From positions 33,231,909 to 33,295,908 of the forward strand of contig CM067318.1 in the NCBI GenBank assembly GCA_034231615.1: a stretch of DNA of 64,000 nucleotides, written 5' to 3'. Positions 33,297 to 44,901 of this stretch are shown here, piece by piece. The notes under the pieces are model-generated. The model saw only the letters and a program-made list of their open reading frames with translations, did not search any database and was not told the DNA's origin. This DNA is from Meghimatium bilineatum. Its lineage: Eukaryota; Mollusca; Gastropoda; Stylommatophora; Philomycidae. The position numbers and the translations under genes are program-made. The first letter of the stretch is position 1. The number at the start of each line of letters is the position of its first letter.

Positions 33297-34395
33297 GGTG
33301 CTGAGAGTACCACATCGCTCTCGAAGAACCTAGGGTTAGCAGTTAATTAAGATTGCAAAAGTACCTCTCGTGGTGTACCCTGGAAACAGAAGTACAGCAG
33401 CTCGTGCTGCTTCTGGCAAACACTTTTGGAATCGTGTCCGTTAATGTGGAGGGTGCAGATGGAATGAGAACTTACTGCAAAGAGACAAGAAATATCTCTG
33501 ATACCTCCGTGCCAGTACATACAGCGTCACTGTGGACATACAGTGAGGCATTAGTCCGGCTCTTTGGAGCATTGGAGGGGAGGTCAATGCAATTATCAAG
33601 GAGTTTAAAGATATCTTGATGAATAGTGAGTCCAAAAGATAACATAATTAGTACAATGAGAGGACAGCACAGCACCAGAGGACAGCGCATATTGCAAACG
33701 GAACGGGAAAACGTCAAAATGAAATAGTAACTAATTTCACACAAGAACAAACCTCTAGTCCATGGTGCTTCTAAAAAATTTGTGGACGTTATTTGGACGA
33801 GGGGTTTCACGATGTTGGACATCTCGTCTAAAAGGGCGAACGAACTCTGGCCCAATTCTACCGTCGATGCTTTCATATAACGGAATCATGTTTGCAGAGA
33901 GAAAAGCTTCAGTACCCAATGGGCACAATACGTCTAATTTCGCGAGACGAGTTCACTGACAGGGAGTTCGCCTTCTGTGACAGTGAGACTAGTTCACCTT
34001 CTGCGAGATTACCGTAATCGACCCAAACCTAAATCTCTGACAACAGTTTTCACATAGACTGCCATCACATACATGTTTTGGCCTGTAAAGCCAGGGGCAT
34101 AGTTTGTGTAAAACCGTTACGGCGTAGAGTCGATACACATCCATCGCCTGGCGACAGATAGGAAGGCTGTCACAGAGTGGATAAGCCCACTACCCGATTT
34201 CAAGACATGACGAAAATGGATGTATGTCAGCCTTCCGATGTGCATAAAACGCAGCTACTCTGTAAACCAGCAGCACAAATTACTTCACGCTTCCCGGCGA
34301 AAATCACACGAATTTTCGTGATGGTTTTTAGAGATCGAACCCAGAAGATAAGAAATATGTTTTCGTCCTCTGAGATAAAGGCTTCTTATCAATGA
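33297..34395 (+). mobile_element. 1.3-kb retroposon family, copy D
   Basis: Family landmarks in order: CATCGCTCTCGAAGAACCTA, GTGTACCCTGGAAACAGAAG, AATATCTCTGATACC, TTCAGTACCCAATGGGCACA and AATCACACGAATTTTCGTGA. The internal tandem segment is reduced to one unit. Near-identical to 59936-61035, so it was carried along in the unit duplication. No conserved coding frame. Confidence 0.7.
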
Positions 34396-34461
34396 AATTT
34401 GAAATGAAGGGTTCTAATTGGTAGGATTTGAGATGAGATCTTTTCACCGATGAGATCTTTT

Positions 34462-34560
34462 CATTGATTTGTCAATCTATAATATGTTTTTCATTGATTT
34501 GTCAATATATAATATATTTTTATTGATTTTTCAATGTATAATATGTATTTTATTATATTT
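34462..34560 (+). repeat. 30-bp AT-rich minisatellite, about 3 units
   Basis: ATTGATTTGTCAATCTATAA followed by TATGTTTTTC, about three units. The array is expanded to about 23 units at 61108-61795. Confidence 0.85.
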
Positions 34561-35870
34561 AACCAACAACTGTGAGTGGTATTAGGTAATAGGTATGTCG
34601 ATTATTATCTTCGAACACCAGACACGTACATAGGTGCTCCGATCTCCGCTTCAGTAAACCTCTCAAGGTATAACGGCTGATAGTTTCGGTTCTATGTTGG
34701 TTCCCTGCTCTTTTTGAAATATTTGTCAGGGGTTCTCTTCGGGCCACGCCCATCCTCACTCCTGCATTCTCGATATTGACCCATGCTTATTCATCTCAAA
34801 ATCCTCTGATCGTGAGGACTCACAAAGAGCAGTGAGTATGTCTCTCGGTCCATAGGCTGACTGTCTGTTGTGTTGGCGAGACTAGCTAATTTGTCGGCCA
34901 TTTTATTTTCCCTCCTCGCCCGCATGTTCTTCGAAAACAAAAATAAGCGTGAGTTTTCGTAGTGAAGCCCGCATTTTAGCCAATGACTCCGCCTATTCCC
35001 TACGTACATCACATGTTTTGCCTTTCTGAATCATATTCAGTGAATCACTTAGTATGCATGCACGGGAATAGGCTTGCGATTCCAACCAGTAAAGTGCCTG
35101 AGTTACGGAGAATACTTCTATAGTTAGACTGCTCGTTGTTGCGGTAAAGGCACCACTGGCTTCGTGCACTGTTCTCCCTTTTGATCTGACAGTAAATGTC
35201 CATGCGCATCGCTGGTGACGGATGACCGACACGTCTGTGTAAATAACATCTGTGTCATCGGCATTCTCGCATATTAGTGCCTTGACCTCAGCATCAACAC
35301 GCTTACGTGGCTGTGTTTCCTGCACTCTCTGTTGAGTGTAATGACAGTCTTGACTGCCTCTTGAAAGACCGTAGAAATAGGTATCCATTCCTCGCCAGTA
35401 GCTATGTCTTCTGGGGCGCATATATGTTTAATGGTATCCTTGGCGCGACCCATTCCTCTTTTGAGCCTGCTTCCATTCACATGAAGGAGCTCTCCGCGTA
35501 GCGGGTGGTCATGTCAGAACTCACTCTGAGGTATGCACTGGCACTGCCTCTCCAAGGGAGGACAAGAACCTGGTATATGATTACGACCTTTGCGATAACA
35601 TGATCAAAATGTTCACAGAAACACACACTACGAACAAATCGCACACCCAGTTATTGTAAGGATGGGGTCTTGATTATATCGTACCCCTCTCATCTCCACA
35701 GTCGGTGTCACAGACTTAAAGATGTGATTGTTAAGAGATAAACATGTCACCGCTGCCTTCTCTTGGTTGATCTGTGCCCCTGAACTATTACACCAGGAGA
35801 CGATATTTATAGCTTTTTCTGCAGTGATCTGACAATTTCTATTCTATCTCTTCCCTGTCAGTGAACATGT
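34558..35870 (-). pseudogene. LINE fragment: RT end, RNase H and Cys-rich C-terminus
   Basis: The minus strand, from 35870: AINIVSWCNSSGAQINQEKA and VEMRGVRYNQDPILTITG (region after RT palm), then an RNase H domain with DVIYTDVSVIRHQRCAW (the usual Gly after YTD is Val), TIEVFSVTQALYWLESQAYS, CILSDSLNMIQKGK and EEHAGEEGK, and a C-terminus with RYTLRGLLKRRSEHLCTC. It ends LTVVG and a TAA at 34558-34560. Frameshifts near 35480, 35290 and 35000. This RNase H differs from that of the 1-3290 element and marks another LINE lineage. The paralog at 61793-63160 keeps 54 bp that are deleted here near 35557. It sits between the minisatellite and the esterase 2 stop codon. Confidence 0.78.
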
Positions 35871-35907
35871 GTAATGACACACAAAATAGTTAATAGTTAA
35901 TAGTGAC

Positions 35908-35953
35908 ACACACACACACACACACGCACGCACGCACGCACACACGCACGCAA

Positions 35954-35984
<31 letters not shown>

Positions 35985-35990
35985 CAAAAC
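35908..35990 (+). repeat. (CA)n/(CACG)n microsatellite
   Basis: Alternating ACAC and ACGC dinucleotides, about 80 bp, ending about 35 bp from the esterase 2 stop codon. Also at 63195-63272 beside esterase 3; absent at esterase 1. Confidence 0.95.
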
Positions 35991-36022
35991 ACTTCTCAGA
36001 TTCCTGAACTGTCAGAGGTACA

Positions 36023-37458
36023 TCAGAGTATGAATTCCAGAATATTTTTAAACAGAGGAATCAGGAACAATCGAGGATAAGCCACAAGTGAATAATTGGC
36101 ATTAATTTCTAACATATTAGGACTAGCTGGAGTAAAAGCATCCCATTTTACTAGACGATTACCATTGCCCGAAGTATGTGTTATGTTTGAAGGTGTAGGG
36201 TCTCCAAATTTAATAAAATTCGTCCACATAGTGCTCACATCTTCACCGACTGCTTTGTCGTCTGATGTTGTATAATTGTGGCGGGAATCTGGGTAGAATA
36301 CAAAATGTCGCTCAGTAGCATGATCAACACCTTTCCAGGCCGGTCTAGTCGTGTCACTTGCTCTATAATTAAACTCGTACAGAAAATGTTTCGTTCCAGT
36401 ATGTTGATTCGAAGTTAAGATTAATTCAAGAATAGTAGCTCCAGCAAAACTAACATCTGACATAGCTGTTACAAGGATACTTCTTAAAATTAAAGGATCT
36501 GTTTCATTTCCAAGATTTCCAAGATAGGCTTCATAAATAAGTCGTACAATTCCATCAAAATTGACTACTAAACTTTCTAGGCCATCTCTAAATGATGCTA
36601 TAAATTGTTCCCTAGTTACGCCATCATTTTCTGGATCATTAATTAAAGGAGAAAACTCACCAGATGTTGTTCCACGAAGTGTATCCACTTTAATGTTATT
36701 TCCATTCTTGAACAGATAAATAGGATCGTCTGGGAGAAAACCAAAGATACTTTCAATTCTAGGTAACATCACAGCGTCCTGTGTTGCATTGATTAACACT
36801 GATTCATCAACTTTTTGTAAACATTGCAAGATCTCAGAAGATGTCGTCTGATTGCATCCCACTCGAGATGCTGATCTCAAGCTAGTATCTTTCACTTTTA
36901 AATGTATTCCTGGTCTTTCTATTGCAGTTATTGCAAGGGATGAGCCGCTCTGTATAATGGCTCTCTTGAAGAGACCTTTCGCTAACGGTGACACAGTTAG
37001 TAGTGACACACTAAATGCTCCTGCGCTTACTCCCCCAATCGTGACTTGATTCGGGTCACCTCCAAATGCTCTGATATATTTCTGAACCCATTTCAGTGCC
37101 ATAACTTGGTCTAACAGCCCATAATTTCCAGGCATGACATCATCACCCGTGGACATAAACCCAAAAGGTCCGAGTCGGTAGTTGATAGTTACAACAACAA
37201 TCCCTTTAGGGGCGAGAACTGCACCATCCCCATCATGATAAGCTGACCCATTACAGAAACCTCCCCCGTGGATCCAAACGAGAACTGGAAGTGACGAGTT
37301 CACATCCGGGGTAAAGACATTCAGAAAAAGGCAATCTTCTACTCTTACAGAGGTGGTGTCCTCTATGTCGGTCTGGGGACAAATGACACTTTTTTTAACA
37401 GCTTCCTTGACACCTGACCAACCAGGTGCCAGTTCTGGTGCCTTGAATCTTCGTTCAC
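36023..37458 (-). CDS. Carboxylesterase 2 (type-B), exon 2
   Basis: Catalytic exon of the second esterase, very similar to exon 2 of esterase 1. It begins at 37458 after a TTTTTAG acceptor, phase matching exon 1, and ends ILEFIL with TGA at 36023-36025. The joined protein would be about 545 residues. All motifs are kept: EDCLFLNVFTP, HGGGF, FGGDPNQVTIGGVSAGA (Ser), TSGEF (Glu), GVDHATERHFVF (His). Differences cluster around the Glu loop (LINDPENDGVTREQFIASFR) and the segment after it, which could alter substrate choice (inference). Probably a secreted carboxylic-ester hydrolase. The upstream intron is 10.2 kb because transposons entered it. Confidence 0.92.
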
Positions 37459-37794
37459 CTAAAAATAAATACACGTAATATAAGTCAACATCTATTAATA
37501 AACAACTTGGAAATTCAAACCTGTTTCTAGTTTTTGTACAATCTGATCCGTTTTAACACTATCGTCTGTATTCCATATAAATCTTTTAGTAATGGCATTT
37601 TAAGGTTGGTTGCTGATGGAGTGGTCCATGGGCGCATGTTCTTTGATCCAAACTTTTAATAACATTTTATATACTTTATTTACTTTATATACAACATTAG
37701 TGCCGTGCTAATGGACATCAAAGTTTCTAACGTGTACTAAAATGTTATTTTGAGGAATTAATGTATCAAATTTGGCTTGAAGAACCTTTCAGAC

Positions 37795-37850
37795 TTTAGA
37801 TCGTTGGCCTCCCACTAATGGGGTCTAGAGTTCGATCCTCGGTAAGACAG
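37795..37850 (+). mobile_element. tRNA-like SINE scrap
   Basis: CGTTGGCCTCCCACTAATGG, then GTCTAGAGTTCGATCCTCGG. GAGTTCGATCCTC fits a pol III B box, and the preceding stem-like CTCCC...GGGG resembles an anticodon arm. No full cloverleaf with acceptor stem can be drawn, so this is a tRNA-derived SINE head and not a tRNA gene. Confidence 0.4.
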
Positions 37851-38099
37851 GGTTTTTTTCTATCGGAGTTATTAAGAAACTCACCATGTACACGACATGA
37901 CAAAAACAAGAGTATGCGGCCTTTATCACAGCTACAAAATCCTTCCTTGCAACTCCTTAACTTTATCACAGCTACAACATCCTTCCCTGCAACTCCACAC
38001 GGGAAAACATGTAGTATTTGACAGTTTTAAGAATGAAATTATGTTCATAAAATTTGTTTTGGGTTTTTATTCTTTGCCACTGAGGCCTCTGTTTCAGTA

Positions 38100-38410
38100 A
38101 GATGTATGACCTCCCTTTGTCTCTATCAGAGAACGAAATCTTCTTGATTTTGATCCAATTAGTCGTTGTATCTGTTGTTGTGGGGTTGCTGTCCACTCTT
38201 TCTCCAGAGAACGCGAGGACGAACAATTTCGGCGGCGTATCGTTCGGCATTCAATCGTCCATCAATTTTCACCAGGTCACTTCTTCGCATGAAGTGTATC
38301 GGCACTACCGTAGTAAACCTCCACCACCATTTGAAGGAGCCTAATCAATGCCGTTCTGGGTGTAACCATCATGGATTCTGTGGTAAACTCTTCTCCGTCA
38401 ATCGTCTAGC
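38100..38410 (-). pseudogene. Tc1/mariner-like transposase relic
   Basis: A minus-strand frame reads FTTVVPIHFMRRSDLVKIDG, then RLNAERYAAEIVRPRVL. This resembles the WGxxSxxGxxDLVxIDGxxxAxRYxDEILRPxVxPF stretch of Tc1/mariner transposases. The flanking catalytic-Asp region cannot be read. A weak, short match. Confidence 0.4.
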
Positions 38411-39275
38411 TGGAGCAAAAAGCAAAACAAAACAAAAAATTAAAAAAAATTATCACCACACCACACTCGTCTCCTTTCATTCCCGACGGTCCATTGACGA
38501 TGCTGGTTCGTCCACTGCAGTCGATTCTAGCGATGCCGGTCCGTAAGAAGAGAACCTCAATAGGGTATTCTAGCCCAAAGAGTTGTGCAGCCGGTTCCTG
38601 ACCCGTTAATGGGAAATTTGACGAGCTACTGGCATTGACTAGACTGTGGAGGACGCAAATGCAAATCCATTTCTGAAATGACGCAGCCGTATGAAACAGG
38701 AGTTGTGACTCTAGTTTTTTTTCACTGCGCTGCCGGTCCGCCACCGAGCCAGTTTCTGAAATCGCCTCAAATGGTGCTTCTAACTACATTAAATTGTCTC
38801 ACCACTACACTGTGGAATATTTCCAGTCTGCAAGAGTCCAGTGATGGTGTATCGTTGTCCTGTAGTGAGATGAGTCATAATTGTGCATTGAATTTTCAAC
38901 ATAATTTATTCGATGGCAGTCAATAATGTTTCTATGGCAGTAGGCATTCGATGGCAGTAGGCATTCAATAATCTGGTCAGAGAGTTTTGTTTTCAGTAAG
39001 TTTCAAGGAATTCTCATGAACCTTTCACGAGTTATTACCAAATATGTTGTTTTAACCGTGATCTCTTACATGACCTCACGAATCATGTGGTTGAGTACAA
39101 TTTAGGTTAATGACCTAAAGTTAATGACCAGGTGGACACAGCCGGATAGGTTGAACGTATGCTTACAGACTTAGTTTTATTAGAACTTCACTGTCTGGTA
39201 TTTTATCCCACCAATGAATGTTAAGTATCTTACGAATGCAGCATAGGTGGAAGTAGTTGATTGTTCTAATGTGTA
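38411..39275. other. Intron sequence, nothing recognised
   Basis: ORFs of up to about 112 codons on the minus strand show no family features. No repeats noted except a short GGCAGTAGGCATTC direct repeat at 38930-38970. Confidence 0.45.
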
Positions 39276-39307
39276 TTGGAAACGTGAAATCATGATCGGA
39301 GATGACT

Positions 39308-39968
39308 GTCTTTCACAGAAATATCTCCAAATGAACGCACCAAGGCGAGATGCGGCAACTGAATGGAAATTACGAAGAGAAAAAAACCAACACTATTTTT
39401 TTACTTTTTTACCCTGATTTTTACTAACTCCAGGGAAATCTGACTGACCAGATGGACAAATAGGCTGACTGTTCAAAGCATATTCAGTGAAATGACACGA
39501 TCAAAGAACAATGACAACATAAACAAACTCTGCAGAAGAAACCAATTGCTTATCTTTCAGTTTCGAACAGGACATGCATGGATCAATAGCCAGTTAAACT
39601 GTACCAAACCCCAGCAACTACACAGTTGTAGATACTGCTCTCATCCCAGTGAAACAATGTAACACCTCCTTATTGACTGCCCTTACCTTTCAACTGCAAG
39701 GATATACTTCTAAAGACACCCTAAACGGTCACTAGCATATTATAAAAAGTAACGTAAAGTAACCTATAGCATTTATTAATGCCGTAGGGGTGTGATATGT
39801 TAGGGATCTCACATTTCAGAGTATCTGCAAATGAGGGCGATAGCCATCTCCTCTCCCTCGGATTAATCTGGTACCCATTTAAGACAGGGTCAACCCGGGA
39901 GTCGTTGCGATCTGAAAAACATTTCCGCCTCAACTGGAGAATGAATCCAGGACCACTCACATGCGATC
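39308..39968 (+). mobile_element. 661-bp insertion with 32-bp target site duplication, carrying a LINE C-terminus
   Basis: Identical 32-bp sequences (beginning TTGGAAACGTGAAATCATGA) flank it at 39276-39307 and 39969-40000. Inside, at 39490-39720, a plus-strand frame reads RNQLLIFQFRTGHAWINSQL and HSCRYCSHPSETM followed by HLLIDCPYL, the Cys/His-rich C-terminus found after RNase H in LINE ORF2. At 39780-39960 a SINE- or UTR-like stretch follows. It is best explained as a 5'-truncated LINE insertion. Confidence 0.65.
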
Positions 39969-40012
39969 TTGGAAACGTGAAATCATGATCGGAGATGACT
40001 ATTTGGCTGCCC

Positions 40013-40024
40013 CGATAAATTTAT
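40013..40024 (+). repeat. Target site duplication of the PLE pair, left copy
   Basis: CGATAAATTTAT, identical to 46326-46337 on the other side of the inverted PLE pair. Confidence 0.7.
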
Positions 40025-40212
40025 AGAAGGTGGTACTGCTAGTAGAACATAATAGAAAATAATAATACTGATACTCACGTGGAAGACAGGTAATGAAGTC
40101 CTACTGAATGACGACTAACACACTACACACTATCACTAACGGATGTAGATATAGTACGTACAACAAAACAAAACACATAATATAAACATACAAATGACAA
40201 TACACAGGACAA

Positions 40213-40246
40213 AGTCGACGTTTCGGGCCAATAGGCATTTTTCAAG
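40213..40246 (-). ncRNA. Hammerhead-ribozyme-like motif in PLE left arm (degenerate)
   Basis: The minus strand reads CTTGAAAAATGCCTATTGGC followed by CCGAAACGTC. In PLE hammerheads the core is CTGATGA, a short stem-loop, GAAA, then a CGTC cleavage context. Here GCC-TATT-GGC forms the stem-loop and GAAACGTC is kept, but the CTGATGA box is CTTGAAA, so cleavage is unlikely. The same motif is at 46134-46166. Confidence 0.35.
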
Positions 40247-40425
40247 ATACGGACATAACATGCAAACATTAAAAAAAAAAAAGTAGAAATGTTTGCGTAT
40301 CCGAGTGAAATGTGGTAGTTAGATAGATACCGGAAGGATATGAACAGGAAGTACACAAAGACGATAATACAGGTGGAACGAGAGGAACAAAACGATGACG
40401 TAACAAAGACCAATACGACCGAGAA

Positions 40426-42267
40426 CTAAGCGAAAGAGTGGTCGGAATTGAGTCCAAATGGCTTGATGGTACCCAACTCGAAAATGAGACGATTTTCTAG
40501 GGCGTACCTAGATCTATCATCGGTGGTGCAGGATCTGATGGCAGTGACATGAATGTCAAGGACACCACGGTGGCCATCGCCGTTGAAGTGATTAGCCACA
40601 GGAGTAGGTGTTATGTGTTTGATAGCATGCAGGTGGTTACAGAAGCGGTCGTTCAATCTAAGGCCAGTCTCACCGATATATTTCTTACCACAACGTTTAC
40701 ATATGATCACGTAAATAACATTACGGGATTCACATGTAAAGGCCTCATCGATGTAGACCTGGTCTTGGGGAATGAGATGGAGCGCATCTGAACCACATAA
40801 GGACATGTGTAACAACGACCACGTGAGCAATGAACGGTACCAAAATGGTCAGATGCAGAGGACCTGAGGTGGCTGTGGACCAAGATGTTCTTCAGATTTT
40901 TATCGCGCCTATAGGCCACCAGTGGTAATTTGTGGAAAGCGTCACGGGTGTCAGAATCAGACTGGAGAAGGGAATAATGTTTAAGCAGGATGCGACGGAC
41001 AGTCGAGTTATGGGGATGGAAGGTAAGAACCAGTTTAACCCTATCAGTGGAGGAGGATGAACCCTGGGAATTATTCAATGTATCAAGGCGAGATAGCTGG
41101 CGTACACGGAGCCAAGCCAATGAAAGAATGCTGTCAGGGAAGGGGCGTCTACGGAAGAACTCAATCATCTCAGAGGATTTGTCGAAAAAATTGTCGTCAT
41201 CGCTCCATAAGCGACGAAGGCGAAGAAGCTGTGAGTAAGGTAGAGAGTTACGACAAGCGGGAGGATGAGAGGAAGTGTAGAGCAGAAAGCCATGTGCATC
41301 AGTTGGTTTGTAGTAGACTGATGTGCTGAGGTATGGGGGATGAATAGTGACAATGATGTCCAGGAAATGGACAGAGGTGGTGAAAATGGTAAATGTGAAT
41401 TTAATAGCGGGGTTGAAATTGTTGATGAAGTTGATGAAGCGAGACAGTTGTGCTTCTGTCATGTCAGTAATACCTATCCCATCATCAATGTATCTGTGGA
41501 AAAGAGATGGGAATGGGCCATCGTAGGTAGACCAAACTATATGTTCTAGATGTCCCATGAAAAGACAGGCATAGCTAGTACTAACTTAGTGCCCATGGCC
41601 ACACCACTGATCTGATCGAAAAAATGTCCATCGAATTCAAAAGAGCTGAGTGTGAGCACTAGTTCAGCAAGGCGGATAAGGGTGGGAGTAGTTACAGAAG
41701 GATGCGGACTCTTGTCCAGAAAGAACTGCAACGCCCTAAGACCATCGGCATGTGGTATGGACGTGTACAGAGAGCAAACATCAAGCAAGAACAGACGATA
41801 GGTACGATCAGAAGACAAATTCACAGAAGAGAAAATTGTGAGTGCATGCTTGGTGTCTTTCAAGAATGAAGGCAGTGCCACGACTAAGGGCTGTAAAATA
41901 CTGTCGAGGAAATCAGAGATGCGCTCTGTAGGATAAGAGCAAGCTGAGACAATAGGTCTGCCGGGATTCAATTCCTTGTGTATTTTGGGCACCATATAGA
42001 AGACAGGTCTGCCTAAACAGCTTTTATCGATGTAAAGAGCCTTGGCAGTGGTGGGAAAGTGGTTGTCCTGGATGAGGGTGTTCAAAGAGTTGTTGACCGC
42101 CTTCTGGTTAGATACCGTCGAGTCTGATGTGCTAGCAGTGTAGAAAGAGGGGTTATAGAGTTGTTGGTCGCCCTCCTAGAGGTAAGGTCCTTGCGCCACA
42201 CAACAACGGCCCCACCCTTATCTGCTGGTTTGATGACAATATTATCCCGGCGGCGAAGATTCACCAA
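40426..42267 (-). pseudogene. PLE reverse transcriptase/GIY-YIG gene, frameshifted
   Basis: The coding part of the left arm lies in four consecutive minus-strand frames (42082-42267, 41546-42085, 40707-41558, 40426-40830) that together cover the RT fingers, palm and thumb and the GIY-YIG domain. The overlaps show simple small indels. No single product is possible. Confidence 0.88.
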
Positions 42268-42765
42268 GTCGCGAGATTCGTCAGGGGTGATGTTGGAGCG
42301 TTTGATGCGAATGTGATGAAGTGATTGGATGTCATGGAGGGTGTTCTTGCATCGATAAAAGCTGTTTAGGCAGACCTGTCTTCTATATGCTGCCCAAAAT
42401 ACACAAGGAATTGAATCCCGGCAGACCTATTGTCTCAGCTTGCTCTTGTCCTACAGAGCGTATCTCTGACTTCCTCGACAGTATTTTGCAGCCCTTAGTC
42501 GAGGCACTGCCTTCATTCTTGAAAGACACCAAGCATGCACTCACAATTTTCTCTTCTGTGCATTTGTCTTCTGATCGTAACTATCGTCTGTTCTTGCTTG
42601 ATGTTTGCTCTCTGTACACGTCCATACCACATGCCGATGGTCTTAGGGCGTTGCAATTCTTTCTGGACAAGAGTCCGCATCCTTCTGTATCTACTCCCAC
42701 CCTTATCCGCCTTGCTGAACTGGTGCTCACACTCAACTCTTTTGAATTCGGTGGACATTTTTCGA

Positions 42766-42897
42766 TCAGATCAGTGGTGTGGCCATGGCACTAAGATGGG
42801 GCCTAGATATGCCTGTCTTTTCATGGGACATCTAGAACATATAGTTTGGTCTACCTACGATGGCTCATTCCCTTCTCTTTTCCACAGATACATTGAT
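42766..42897 (+). repeat. Long target site duplication of the nested LINE, left copy (132 bp)
   Basis: The PLE sequence from TCAGATCAGTGG to ACATTGAT is present here and again at 44769-44901 with only one 1-bp indel and two substitutions. It flanks the nested LINE on both sides. Confidence 0.85.
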
Positions 42898-44768
42898 TTC
42901 TTCTTCTTCTTTCGTTCACTTGAAACATGTCTATATCTGTAATTCTGTCTCCTTAATAAAACTCACTGTCTTTTGTAGTTCATACAGTGTCCCATAGAGC
43001 TTTGATTCCAGTGTTGTTTCCTCTGGCCAATATGTCTGCCTCAGCGTTTCATGCTCAGAACACTCTTGAAGTATATGTTTGGCACTCTGTGCTGCCTGTC
43101 CACATGTACACATGGCTGTGTTGCCAATCTTGAACTTTGTATACATGTGACTGCGGAGTCGGTTGTGTCCTGTTCTGAGACGTAGAATTATAACTTGTTC
43201 TGATCTGTTCATATTGTGATAGTCATCTTGTGTTGGTGTTTGTGGCTTTCTTATTGACTTTATCATCTGTTTTTTCTGATGGTAGGTGATTGGTATATTT
43301 GGTTGGTCTTCGGCAGCACCTTCCTTAGCCAGTTGGTCTGCTTTTTCATTTCCTGGTATTCCACAGTGAGAGGGTATCCACTGCATGGTTACCCTATACT
43401 GGTAAGACAATTCGCTAAGTAGTTTTTTTAAGTCTGTTAGTTTTCCAGACTGGAGAGCTTGAAGCACTGACCTTGCATCTGTCAGGAATACCACAGGCTG
43501 TAGGTCAGAGTTGGAGTTCAGCAGTTTTTTAGCTGCCACACTAATTGCCTGGATTTCTGCATCATAATTATTGCAGAATTTTCCTGTCGGTGTTCTGATT
43601 GTATCTCTAGGCTTGTGTGGATATTCTATATATACACCTGCACCTCCATTCCTCACAGCATTCTGTGCTGACCCATCTGTGTACACTCTGACCCATATAT
43701 CTTGTGGATATTCCTCATCCAGGAAACTGAGGGTGATTGTCATTCGCTGCACACTGTTCTGTTCGTCCTCGCTTAGTATTCCTTTCACATGGGTCTGAAT
43801 GTATATTGGCATTCCATGGCTTTCACTCCACGGGGTTTGCTCTGGTACAGACCTTAAGGGGCTGCCAACTTCAGGTAGGTCTGTAAGTTGTCTACGGAGT
43901 CGTTTAGCTTGATGGATAAAGCTGCTCCTTTTCATTCGTCCCATTGCTAGATTTTGGAATCTTTCCTTCATTGGATGACTTGGCATACACTGAAACTTTT
44001 CTGCTTGAATTAGTACTTTTGTGTCTCTGCGTTCGCCAAGTGTTTGCATTCTTCCCATTTTCTGCATCTCTGCTATGGGTGTTGATTTCATTGCTCCCAA
44101 CATTATTCTAAGTGCCTGGTTTTGCACTTTATCTAGATCTTGTAATGTGGTGTTTGATGCAGGACACCACGCAGCTGAACCGTATTCCAGGTGTGGTCTT
44201 ATGCCTTGCTGGTAAACTTTACTGAGTATATTTCCACTGGCTCCCCATGTGGTTCCACTTAGTTTTCTCAGGATAGCTAGCTTCCTCCTGGCTTTTGTTG
44301 TTGCTTTGTTTATGTGCTGCTTCCATGTCAGCTTATCATCAAAAGTAACTCCGAGGTATGTGGGTTGTTTGTCTTCTTTCAAGAGCTCTCCATCTATCTT
44401 GATATGACCAGCTTTTTGTTTTGGTGAGAGGGTAAAGAGTGTAGTGCTGCACTTATCTGTGTTAATGCTGACGCACCATCTATTAGCCCATAAGGTTAGG
44501 GCATCGATAGCTCTTTGTATTTGTTTAGTGGCCACTGTTGCATGTTCTTCCGTGCACCAGATCACCAGGTCGTCAGCATACATTGCCACTTTGATCCCAT
44601 GTGGTAGTTCAGCAACTAGGTCATTGATGTAAACCAAGAAAAGTGTGGGTGACAGGACTCCTCCCTGGGGGACTCCATGACGCAGTAGAACTTTCTTGCT
44701 CTTGCGACCATCTAATTGTACCCTGGCTCTTCTATTATGCAGGTATGCTTTTACCCATTTGTACATTC
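42898..44768 (-). mobile_element. LINE (I/Nimb-like), 5'-truncated copy 2, nested in the PLE
   Basis: Starts on the minus strand at about 44768 (5'-truncated, equivalent to about 1428 of copy 1) and ends at 42898 with the CGAAAGAAGAAGAA tail. Very similar to copy 1 throughout. It is inserted within the YIDD codons of the PLE RT. The long flanking duplication and the GAA tail mark target-primed insertion. Confidence 0.92.
42931..44768 (-). pseudogene. LINE copy 2 ORF2 3' part: RT palm/thumb and RNase H, open frame
   Basis: An uninterrupted minus-strand frame of over 600 codons: MYKWVKAYLHNRR, GVPQGGVLSPTLF, YADDLVIW (catalytic Asp pair), FDDKLTWKQHINKA, RNase H with VRVYTDGSAQNA, DAEIQAISVAAKKLL, LTDARSVLQAL and WIPSHCGIPGNEKADQLA, and CTCGQAAQSAKHILQEC near the end; the stop is at 42931-42933. 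No stop or frameshift, so the insertion is young, but endonuclease and the N-terminal half of RT are missing. The frame extends about 22 codons into antisense PLE sequence, which is incidental. Confidence 0.9.
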
Positions 44769-44901
44769 TCAGATCAGTGGTGTGGCCATGGGCACTAAGA
44801 TGGGGCCTAGCTATGCCTGTCTTTTCATGGGACATCTAGAACATATAGTTTGGTCTACCTACGATGGCTCATTCCCATCTCTTTTCCACAGATACATTGA
44901 T
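44769..44901 (+). repeat. Long target site duplication of the nested LINE, right copy (133 bp)
   Basis: Second copy of the PLE segment at 42766-42897. It begins directly at the LINE 5' truncation point with a TC/TCAG microhomology. Confidence 0.85.

Larger units (their letters stand above)
40025..42349 (-). mobile_element. Penelope-like element (RT + GIY-YIG), left arm, minus strand
   Basis: On the minus strand it starts near 42349, 5'-truncated within the N-terminal region (IRIKRSNITPDE, then NIVIKPADKGGAVVVW). It continues through PKIHKELNPGRPIVSA, DVCSLYTSIPHADG, SGVAMGTK and RYIDDGIGI (catalytic YIDD at 41481-41492), a CSRGRCYTCP zinc-type linker, and a GIY-YIG endonuclease NVIYVIICKRCGKKYIGETG at 40663-40722. 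The stop is at 40426-40428. RT plus C-terminal GIY-YIG defines Penelope-like elements. At least three frameshifts (near 42180, 41575 and 40780) inactivate it. The 3' untranslated part contains a hammerhead-like motif. Confidence 0.9.

Noticed and set aside
37800-37850. Possible tRNA gene (B-box-like GAGTTCGATCCTC)
   Set aside because: No acceptor stem pairing and no good D arm; kept only as a SINE scrap.
40990-41549. Plus-strand ORFs of 69-90 codons
   Set aside because: Antisense of the PLE reverse transcriptase.
44021-44632. Plus-strand ORFs of about 62-64 codons
   Set aside because: Antisense of the nested LINE RT.
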